From Flavobacteriales bacterium (GTDB taxonomy: Bacteria; Bacteroidota; Bacteroidia; Flavobacteriales; Flavobacteriaceae): DNA of 5,583 nt. Every line of letters starts with the position of its first letter. Within the stretch, counting starts at the first letter, position 1. A program made the translations under genes and the position numbers. The DNA lies in NCBI GenBank assembly GCA_027065935.1, contig JAMONI010000345.1, positions 1-5,583 on the forward strand. The letters are read 5' to 3'. The notes under the pieces were generated by a model. The model worked only from the letters and a program-made list of their open reading frames with translations, did no database searches and was not told where the DNA came from. Shown one piece after another: positions 1-4,929 of this stretch.

Positions 1-1
1 T

Positions 2-208
2 TATGTAAAAAAAGGAGATAAAATCTATTACATTAGAAAGAAAGATTTCAAAAAAGATTATGTCAAATTATTCGGAGATTGTAAGGAGTTCATCAAAAAA
101 TATCCCGCCGATAAGGCCAAATGGCGTCATTTTAGTGAATACGTTTTGGAATACACCAAAATACGTAGTCAAAAGGAAAATACGAAGGAAGAAGACAAGC
201 GAAAGTAA
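2..208 (+). CDS. C-terminal fragment of an uncharacterised lysine-rich protein
   Basis: The reading frame is open from the left edge of the window to a TAA at 206-208 and gives 68 residues; the start lies outside the window. The fragment begins YVKKGDKIYYIRKKDFKK and contains FGDCKEFIKKYP and KWRHFSEYVLEY before a highly charged tail (KENTKEEDKRK). From memory, this pattern of a KKGDK-type beta strand, then a DC-x-x-hydrophobic motif, then an aromatic helix resembles the C-terminus of small exported proteins of unknown function that are common in Bacteroidota. No catalytic motif is visible and the N-terminus, where a signal peptide would be, is missing. A competing frame (60-269, +) reads through the repeat region and looks like a shadow. 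The gene runs convergently towards fic and its stop is followed within 5 bp by a structured repeat that could act in 3'-end formation. Confidence 0.6.
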   Translation, partial: YVKKGDKIYYIRKKDFKKDYVKLFGDCKEFIKKYPADKAKWRHFSEYVLEYTKIRSQKENTKEEDKRK

Positions 209-212
209 CCGG

Positions 213-292
213 TTTATATTTTCATTTAGGCGTGATTTTGACAATATGGAATTTTATATTTTCACTTGACGGGGTTTTTGAAAATAAAGTGG
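213..292. repeat. Structured direct repeat, copy 1 (two 40-bp units)
   Basis: Two 40-bp units start at 213 and 253, both with TTTATATTTTCA. Positions 213-287 match 1636-1710 without gaps at 67 of 75 bases. Each unit carries inverted arms ATATTTTCA and TGAAAATAT separated by exactly 14 nt. In the first unit the arms are 216-224 and 239-247 with one mismatch; in the second they are 257-264 and 279-286, paired over 8 bp. The repeat begins 5 bp after the stop of the upstream gene, in the convergent gap before fic. A role as a weak bidirectional 3'-end hairpin or as a REP-like dispersed element is inference. Confidence 0.75.
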
Positions 293-314
293 ATAAATTT
301 TTCTGTTGTTAGGG

Positions 315-326
315 ATAAAATTTTAT
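315..326. other. 12-bp perfect palindrome in the convergent intergenic gap
   Basis: ATAAAATTTTAT is a perfect 12-bp palindrome in the AT-rich gap between the partial gene and the fic 3' end. It has no loop and no GC-rich stem, so it is not a canonical terminator. Such palindromes arise easily by chance in AT-rich DNA, and I assign it no function. Confidence 0.25.
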
Positions 327-365
327 GGGAAGCCGGCTTATGGAATTTCAAACTTTTACTTGTTA

Positions 366-1322
366 TTAAAAAATCAAAAAATACACCGTCTTATTCTTAT
401 CACCCGTCTTTTTTAACCAACCTTCCCTTACGGCTTGTTGCAAATCGCGGCTTGCCGTGGCGGGAGAAATGTTTTTGAATAATTGCATATAATCTTTCCG
501 GGTAAAGGATTTTAGCCCGCTTTGGCGTAAATATGCCAAACGTTCGTCCCGGGTCGGGCGGCGGGCGGGAAGGTTGAGTAATTCCGCCAGCGCTTCTTTC
601 AAAATACCCAATTGGTAGGTAATAAAAGGCGTCGAATGTCCGACTTTATCCGAAAGGGCAAGGGCGCGGTAATAAGCATCTTGTGATGCGGCGATAAGGC
701 TTTCCAAAGGCAGAAACTCAAATACCGGGTTCACTTCCATAAGCAAGCGGGTTTGCCACAGCCGTCCCAAACGTCCGTTTCCGTCGGCAAAGGGGTGGAT
801 GAATTCCAATTCGTAATGAAAGACACAACTTTTGATAAGCAGCGGATCCGGGTCGTTTTTCACATACAGCATTAAATCTTTCATTAATCCGGGTATGCGA
901 CCGGCGGGAGGAGCTATATGCGTAATTTCGGCACCATGGGCAATGCCGGCACTCCGCGAACGAAACCGGCCGGGATTTTCCATTAATCCTTCCATCAAGA
1001 TTTTATGGGCTTTTTTTAGCGAAGCCAAAGAATACGGATTGAATTCCGCCAGTTGTTCATAGGCGCGAACGGTATTCATGACTTCCAAAATGTCTTTCTT
1101 GGGACCTGCAACGGGGCGTCCGTCCAACAGCGCCATGATTTGTTCTTCGCTTAGCGTATTGCCTTCGATTTTTAAGGTGCCGTGTATGGTCTTGACAACA
1201 TTTCGCTTGCGCAATTGCGGGAAAGGTTTATCCAAATGCAAGCCTTCCACTTGTCCTAACAAACGGGAAATGTCCGTCAATAAGTGCAAAATTTCCGGCG
1301 TAATCTCATAAGGCGGTTTCAT
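366..1322 (-). CDS. Fic family protein, class II (N-terminal inhibitory motif), with C-terminal winged helix
   Basis: Fic enzymes usually transfer AMP from ATP to a protein hydroxyl in the cytoplasm; the target here is unknown. Numbering from MKPPYEITPEIL (318 residues), the inhibitory-helix motif (S/T)xxxE(G/N) reads TLKIEG at 49-54, so this is a class II, self-inhibited Fic protein. The Fic core has the complete signature HPFADGNGRLGR at 176-187, with catalytic His176, acidic Asp180 and the GNGR phosphate loop intact. The preceding segment (IAHGAEITHIAPPAGRIPGLM) is the usual target-binding flap region. Residues from about 255 to the end look like a winged helix-turn-helix (LAYLRQSGL, FTRKDYMQLF, ISPATASRDLQQAVREGWL, then a basic wing). 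An upstream in-frame ATG at 1332-1334 would add MILS, but I prefer 1320-1322. The family commonly begins MKPPYEITP, and a -7 box at 1345-1352 would place the transcript start only a few bases before the upstream ATG. The gene stands alone and appears functional. The palindromes over its start suggest autoregulation by its own winged helix. Confidence 0.93.
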   Translation of the reverse strand: MKPPYEITPEILHLLTDISRLLGQVEGLHLDKPFPQLRKRNVVKTIHGTLKIEGNTLSEEQIMALLDGRPVAGPKKDILEVMNTVRAYEQLAEFNPYSLASLKKAHKILMEGLMENPGRFRSRSAGIAHGAEITHIAPPAGRIPGLMKDLMLYVKNDPDPLLIKSCVFHYELEFIHPFADGNGRLGRLWQTRLLMEVNPVFEFLPLESLIAASQDAYYRALALSDKVGHSTPFITYQLGILKEALAELLNLPARRPTRDERLAYLRQSGLKSFTRKDYMQLFKNISPATASRDLQQAVREGWLKKTGDKNKTVYFLIF

Positions 1323-1347
1323 TGATAGTATCATTTGATAGTATCAA
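1322..1347 (-). promoter_or_regulatory. Putative fic operator: two tandem palindromes
   Basis: TTGATAGTATCA occurs twice, at 1322-1333 and 1335-1346, with a 13-bp period. Each contains TGATA-G-TATCA, a palindrome around a single central base, and the right-hand copy extends to 13 bp (TTGATAGTATCAA, 1335-1347). The pair abuts the preferred start codon and overlaps the predicted -7 box and start of transcription. This is the expected position for a repressor site. The DNA-binding winged helix of the Fic protein itself is the natural candidate ligand; that link is inference. Confidence 0.65.
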
Positions 1348-1352
1348 AGGTA
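1345..1352 (-). promoter_or_regulatory. Predicted Bacteroidota -7 promoter box for fic
   Basis: On the minus strand this reads TACCTTTG, an exact match to TAnnTTTG. It lies 22 bp upstream of the preferred fic ATG and overlaps the right-hand palindrome. No good TTTG is seen at the -33 position; the nearest is TTTC at 1372-1369. Transcription would start at about 1337-1341, inside the operator, leaving a leader of roughly 15-19 nt to the ATG at 1322. Confidence 0.45.
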
Positions 1353-1635
1353 ATGTTTTTTGAGAAATGAAATTATATTTTTATTGAATGAGATACGTAA
1401 AGAACACGTTGTGCTTTATGGAAACGGATTTGGGATTTGTCCCGAAGGGATTCCTATGGGAGGATTTAGGATTTAGGATTTTCTTGAAAATGAACAAAAT
1501 AGATGAAGTTAAATTTAAAGAAGACGTTAAAGGCATTTAGCACACAGCATTCCGGCAAGAACATAAGAAAAAATAAGTGAAAGCAATTCATTTTAATAGC
1601 AAAAAGTATTCACAAATCATTTAATTCAAAATGGA
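1348..1635. other. AT-rich spacer without a supported gene, with period-7 GGATTTA repeats
   Basis: No gene is supported here. A period-7 run GGATTTA-GGATTTA-GGATTTT occupies 1462-1482, and a shorter one (GGATTTG twice) lies at 1427-1440. Between them are short complementary blocks, TCCC-gaa-GGGA at 1440-1450, followed by TTCC and GGGA to 1461. An open stretch on the minus strand (1381-1536, 51 codons) has Lys/Ser/Asn/Pro-rich low-complexity content produced by these repeats. A 16-codon plus-strand frame starts at the ATG in 1490 (MNKIDEVKFKEDVKGI). Neither looks like a gene. Confidence 0.5.
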
Positions 1636-1715
1636 TTTATATTTTCATTTAGGCGGGATTTTGAAAATATGGAAATTTATATTTTCACTTGAAAGCATTT
1701 TTGAAAACAAGAAAC
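1636..1715. repeat. Structured direct repeat, copy 2 (two 40-bp units)
   Basis: Two 40-bp units start at 1636 and 1676, in the same orientation as the copy at 213. The first unit has a perfect 9-bp inverted repeat, ATATTTTCA at 1639-1647 and TGAAAATAT at 1662-1670, again with a 14-nt loop. The second unit keeps the geometry (1680-1687 and 1702-1709) with one mismatch. The repeat overlaps the 3' end of the truncated antitoxin gene and provides its last seven codons and TGA stop. The two copies bracket the fic gene and its control region, a separation of 1423 bp from start to start. Confidence 0.75.
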
Positions 1716-1906
1716 TTTACAATTTCCTTTTTGGAAAGTCCTTTTTCATTCAACGGATAATGTTTCTTTTCGTATTCTTCAATGCGCCATGCCAACATTT
1801 CCAACTCATCCCCTTCCGGCGTGCCGGGAACGGCATCGAATATTTTTTCCAAACGCAACGATGCTTGTTGGTATTTGGTTTTGGTTTTTATGGGGTTGGT
1901 GGTCAT
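1685..1906 (-). CDS. Truncated HigA-like antitoxin (N-terminal domain only)
   Basis: This 73-residue product starts MTTNPIKTKTKYQQASLRL, followed by LEKIFDAVPGTPEGDELEML and EEYEKKHYPLN. That is the N-terminal helical region of HigA-type antitoxins, recognisable by the Y-x-x-A...L-x-x-[IL]-F-D-A-x-x-GTPEGD-x-L-E...YE-x-x-HYP series. Full family members run to about 110-140 residues and continue with a P-I-E-A-I-K-F-R-M-E segment and a helix-turn-helix. Here HYPLN is followed directly by EKGLSKKEIVKFL, which resembles the first HTH helix, and then by VFKNAFK encoded by the downstream repeat. The DNA-binding domain is therefore largely missing. No HigB-like toxin is visible beside it. The ATG overlaps the TGA of the flippase gene (ATGA), so it may be translated by coupling. 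It is probably a decayed toxin-antitoxin remnant; a shortened but functional protein cannot be excluded. The family assignment is from memory of the motif pattern. Confidence 0.6.
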   Translation of the reverse strand: MTTNPIKTKTKYQQASLRLEKIFDAVPGTPEGDELEMLAWRIEEYEKKHYPLNEKGLSKKEIVKFLVFKNAFK

Positions 1907-3345
1907 TTATTTTTTAATACCTCTCGCAGGCTCCTCCCCTCCATCCCCGCCACTAATAGTATATACCCCACCAAAATAGCCAATTTCACGCCCCAATTAT
2001 CCGCCCATTTTTCATACATCCAAAAAGAAAGGGCGGTGGCAATGAGCAAGTAAAACAAAATCTTGCCGGTGGGATAAGGAATGCGGTAATGCTTGCGGCC
2101 GAAAAAATAGGAAAGCAAAGCCATGACGGAATAGGCGGCCAAGGTCGCCCAAGCGGACGCCATAAAGCCGATACGGGGGATCATGTAAATATTGAACAAT
2201 ACGGTAATCAAGGCGCCGATAGCCGAAAAAATCATACCGTAGCGGGTGCGGTCGGTGAGTTTGTACCAAACGGAAAGGTTAAAATAAATGCCCAAAAACA
2301 AGTAGGCCGTCAAAATTACCGGTACAATGTCCAAAGCCACCAAATATTCGGGACGTTTGATAAAAATCCGGACAATCCACGGCAAAAAGGCAATCACGCC
2401 CAACAAAAGCACGGTGCCGGCTATCACAAAGAGTAACATCACGTTGGCATACTGGGTTTTGGCGTCTTTTTCTTTGTGTTGGTTGAAATAAAAGGGTTCG
2501 GCGCCCAAGCGAAAGGCGGTGATATACAACACCATAAATACGCCTATCTTGTAAATGGCGGCATAAGCCCCCATGATATCGCTTCCGGCTATGTAGTCGA
2601 GAGCCAGTTTGTCGAAGTTTTCATTGATAATATAAAAAATCCCCGCTAACATCACCGGCAAACCGTAGCGCAACATTTTGGTCCATAAACCTCGGTCGAT
2701 ACCCAATTTGAACCGGAAAATTAAAGGGAGAAACAACAAAAAAGTGGTGAACGAAGCAATCAAATTGGCAATGAAAATATAATACACCTTCGGCTGAGAA
2801 ACATACCATTTATAAACCGGACTTCCTTCCCGCACCCAAAGCGGAATCCATAAAAGAAAAATCAAGTTGAACAAAGCATATACCGATACATTAAAAATCC
2901 TGTAAAAAGCAAATCGCAGCGGCCGGTGCATCACACGCAAGTAGGCGTAAGGAATGACCGTCAGCGTGTCCAAAAAGAGAATGGAAATGAAAATCAGATA
3001 AATCCGTTCGTCCACGTCCATCAGATCAATGAGCGGACTTCTTAACCCGAAAAGCAAAAGCACAAACAAAACACCCGAAATCAATAACGTGGTAAACGCC
3101 GTGCGCAAAACTTTCAAATCCTTTTCATAAAGTGTAAAAAAGCGGAAAAAAGCCGTCTCCATGCCGTAGGTAAACAGCACATTGAAAAAGGCAATCAACA
3201 CATAAAACTTCGTATTGACCGAATAAGCCTCGGGCATCAATACCTTCGTATGCAACCCCACCAAAAGCACATTGACCACCCGGGGCAATACCGAAGCGAT
3301 ACCGTAAACGGCCGTATCACGCGCAAAACGTTTGTAAATATTCAC
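1903..3345 (-). CDS. Oligosaccharide / polysaccharide flippase (MOP superfamily, Wzx-like)
   Basis: A polytopic inner-membrane protein of 480 residues with about 14 hydrophobic segments. It probably moves lipid-linked sugar units or a related glycan across the membrane for surface polysaccharide assembly; the substrate cannot be read from the sequence. Family signs are the amphipathic start NIYKRFARDTAVYGIASVLPR, YGMETAFFRFF after the second segment, RYGLPVMLAGIFYIINENFDK at the start of the second half, and AYAAIYKIGVFM with FRLGAEPFYF. This pattern is typical of Bacteroidota polysaccharide biosynthesis C-terminal domain proteins. The frame extends upstream to an ATG at 3444, but the extra 33 residues (MLFPKAVGLYRWIDMELRG...) do not resemble the family. 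I therefore choose GTG at 3343-3345, which also fits a -7 box at 3367-3374. The gene is divergent from rseP, and its TGA overlaps the start of the antitoxin remnant. No frame disruption is seen. Confidence 0.88.
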   Translation of the reverse strand: MNIYKRFARDTAVYGIASVLPRVVNVLLVGLHTKVLMPEAYSVNTKFYVLIAFFNVLFTYGMETAFFRFFTLYEKDLKVLRTAFTTLLISGVLFVLLLFGLRSPLIDLMDVDERIYLIFISILFLDTLTVIPYAYLRVMHRPLRFAFYRIFNVSVYALFNLIFLLWIPLWVREGSPVYKWYVSQPKVYYIFIANLIASFTTFLLFLPLIFRFKLGIDRGLWTKMLRYGLPVMLAGIFYIINENFDKLALDYIAGSDIMGAYAAIYKIGVFMVLYITAFRLGAEPFYFNQHKEKDAKTQYANVMLLFVIAGTVLLLGVIAFLPWIVRIFIKRPEYLVALDIVPVILTAYLFLGIYFNLSVWYKLTDRTRYGMIFSAIGALITVLFNIYMIPRIGFMASAWATLAAYSVMALLSYFFGRKHYRIPYPTGKILFYLLIATALSFWMYEKWADNWGVKLAILVGYILLVAGMEGRSLREVLKNK

Positions 3346-3366
3346 TGACAATTCATTCGGCAAAAA

Positions 3367-3374
3367 CAAATTTA
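3367..3374 (-). promoter_or_regulatory. Predicted Bacteroidota -7 promoter box for the flippase
   Basis: The minus strand reads TAAATTTG, an exact TAnnTTTG. Transcription would begin near 3360, about 15 nt before the GTG at 3345 and downstream of the longer in-frame ATG candidates (3444, 3402, 3387). This supports the shorter protein. No clear TTTG is found at -33. Confidence 0.4.
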
Positions 3375-3517
3375 AGGAAAAATACATTCCCCGTAATTCC
3401 ATATCAATCCACCGGTATAGTCCAACGGCTTTCGGGAATAACAATCGACAATTTTAATCGTGCCAACACGGGGAGGCATCATTTTTGAAGCGCATTTCCC
3501 GATTGGAAAAATTCACG

Positions 3518-3525
3518 TAGTTTTG
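3518..3525 (+). promoter_or_regulatory. Predicted Bacteroidota -7 promoter box for the rseP operon
   Basis: TAGTTTTG matches TAnnTTTG exactly and lies 28 bp upstream of the rseP ATG, giving a leader of roughly 20-24 nt. The nearest TTG (3503-3505) is only 12 bp upstream and TTTG at 3484-3487 is 30 bp away, so no well-spaced -33 element is present. The leader has no obvious Shine-Dalgarno sequence, as is usual in this phylum. Confidence 0.45.
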
Positions 3526-3553
3526 TAACTTTAATTATCAAGCCGTAACAATT

Positions 3554-4918
3554 ATGGGAATCAAAGAAATATTAATCGTCGCACTTCAATTTTTGCTGAG
3601 CTTATCCATTTTGGTCGTATTACACGAACTGGGTCACTTTTTGATGGCGAAGTTGTTCAAAACCAAAGTGGAAAAATTTTACCTGTTTTTCAATCCCAAA
3701 TTTTCCTTATTCAAAAAGAAAATAGGCGAAACGGAATACGGCATCGGATGGTTGCCCTTGGGCGGATACGTTAAAATAGCCGGTATGATCGACGAAAGCA
3801 TGGACAAGGATTTCCTCAAATCCGAACCCAAACCTTGGGAATTCCGTAGCAAGCCGGCTTGGCAACGTTTACTTATCATGCTGGGCGGTGTTATGGTCAA
3901 CATCCTGCTGGCCATAGTCATTTACATAGGAATCGCTTATACTTGGGGCGAAGCCAAAATTCCGCTCAACAGCTTAAAAGACGGCTTGTGGATACAAAAT
4001 TCCGTATTGGAAGAAGTGGGACTGCAAACCGGCGATAAAATCCTTGCCATCAACGGCAAACCCGTGCATTACTTGGAAGACATTCTCAAACCGCCCACCC
4101 CGCCCATCCTCACCGCCAAGGAAGTGGAAGTGCAACGTAACGGACAAAACCTGCGCATTCCCATTCCCGACGATTTTATCAACCGCTTGGTGGAAAACAA
4201 ACGTAAAGAAGGATTACTCGGCCCCCGGGTACCTTTTATCGTAAACCGCACACTTCCCGATTCACCCAACCGAAACGTAGGATTGCAAAAAGGCGACGAA
4301 ATCATCGCCGTAAACGGACAACCGGTTACCTACATGGACGAAATCGTGGATATTTTTCAACAATACAAAGGCAAAGAAGTTAAACTGACATTAAAACGCG
4401 GCCAAACAACCGTAGAAAAAACGGTAAAAGTATCGGAACAAGGAAAAATCGGGGTGGAAACCTATTTGGACAAAAACATAATCAACCAACGCGGACTTTA
4501 CAGCGTAACGTATGAAAAATACGGACTTTTGGAAGCCGTAAAAAAAGGTTGGAACACCGCCTTGCAAACCATTTCCGGTTATTTGGACCAACTCAAAATG
4601 ATTTTCAACCCCTCCACCGGCGCTTACAAAAGCGTAGGCGGATTCATGACCATGGCCAAAATCTTTCCCACCGATTGGGACTGGCAAGCCTTCTGGAAAA
4701 TCACGGCATTCCTTTCCATTATGCTGGCCGTATTAAACCTGCTACCCATTCCCGCCCTCGACGGCGGACACGCCATGTTTACGCTATACGAAATGCTCAC
4801 CGGACACAAGCCCGGAGAAAAATTTCTCGAAAAAGCACAAATCGTAGGCTTTATACTTTTACTCGCCTTGTTAATCTTTGCCAACGGTGCCGATATCGTC
4901 CGGCTTTTCAACAAATAA
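3554..4918 (+). CDS. rseP: RIP-type zinc metalloprotease RseP (site-2 protease)
   Basis: An inner-membrane intramembrane protease of 454 residues. RseP homologues cut single-pass membrane substrates such as anti-sigma factors and signal-peptide remnants. The first membrane segment carries the zinc motif HELGH at 24-28. It is followed by GIGWLPLGGYVKIAGMIDES near 63-82, a conserved membrane-reentrant region in the family. A second membrane segment spans about 104-126. Two periplasmic PDZ domains follow: one about 140-200 with TGDKILAINGKPV, and one about 222-290 with KGDEIIAVNGQPV. The third segment ends in NLLPIPALDGGH at 395-406, with the third zinc ligand Asp403, and a fourth hydrophobic helix lies near the C-terminus (432-449). 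All catalytic elements are intact and the length is normal for the Bacteroidota form. The start is the first ATG after a -7 box. An exodeoxyribonuclease III gene follows 11 bp downstream, presumably co-transcribed. The often-seen upstream partner dxr is absent. Confidence 0.97.
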   Translation: MGIKEILIVALQFLLSLSILVVLHELGHFLMAKLFKTKVEKFYLFFNPKFSLFKKKIGETEYGIGWLPLGGYVKIAGMIDESMDKDFLKSEPKPWEFRSKPAWQRLLIMLGGVMVNILLAIVIYIGIAYTWGEAKIPLNSLKDGLWIQNSVLEEVGLQTGDKILAINGKPVHYLEDILKPPTPPILTAKEVEVQRNGQNLRIPIPDDFINRLVENKRKEGLLGPRVPFIVNRTLPDSPNRNVGLQKGDEIIAVNGQPVTYMDEIVDIFQQYKGKEVKLTLKRGQTTVEKTVKVSEQGKIGVETYLDKNIINQRGLYSVTYEKYGLLEAVKKGWNTALQTISGYLDQLKMIFNPSTGAYKSVGGFMTMAKIFPTDWDWQAFWKITAFLSIMLAVLNLLPIPALDGGHAMFTLYEMLTGHKPGEKFLEKAQIVGFILLLALLIFANGADIVRLFNK

Positions 4919-4929
4919 ATAACCGCAGT

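Noticed and set aside
60..269. 69-residue plus-strand frame beginning MSNYSEIV
   Set aside because: It overlaps the better-supported partial gene in 2-208 in another frame, and its end reads through the AT-rich repeat.
213..292. Repeat copy 1 as a canonical Rho-independent terminator
   Set aside because: The stems are AT-rich with 14-nt loops and no following T-run on either strand. A 3'-end role remains possible but is not shown.
266..478. 70-residue plus-strand frame beginning MTGFLKIKW
   Set aside because: It starts inside the repeat and runs antisense over the end of fic; its composition looks like non-coding DNA.
1381..1536. 51-codon open stretch on the minus strand in the fic upstream spacer
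   Set aside because: Its translation is a low-complexity product of the GGATTT repeats, with no recognisable domain and no promoter or start context.
1490..1540. 16-codon plus-strand frame MNKIDEVKFKEDVKGI
   Set aside because: Too short to support. A one-base shift would extend it (AFSTQHSGKNIRKNK), which could mean a gene relic, but nothing recognisable results.
213..1715. Possible CRISPR-like array from the 40-bp repeated units
   Set aside because: Units are directly adjacent in pairs without variable spacers, there are only two per locus, the unit ends diverge, and no cas gene is present.
1631..2053. 140-residue plus-strand frame beginning MDLYFHLGG
   Set aside because: It is translated repeat sequence followed by the antisense of the antitoxin remnant and the flippase 3' end.
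3346..3444. N-terminal extension of the flippase to an ATG at 3444
   Set aside because: The 33 extra residues lack family resemblance, precede the predicted promoter box, and would make the protein longer than usual.
4391..4914. Minus-strand open frames opposite rseP (4391-4687, 4624-4914)
   Set aside because: They are antisense shadows of a gene with all catalytic motifs intact on the plus strand.
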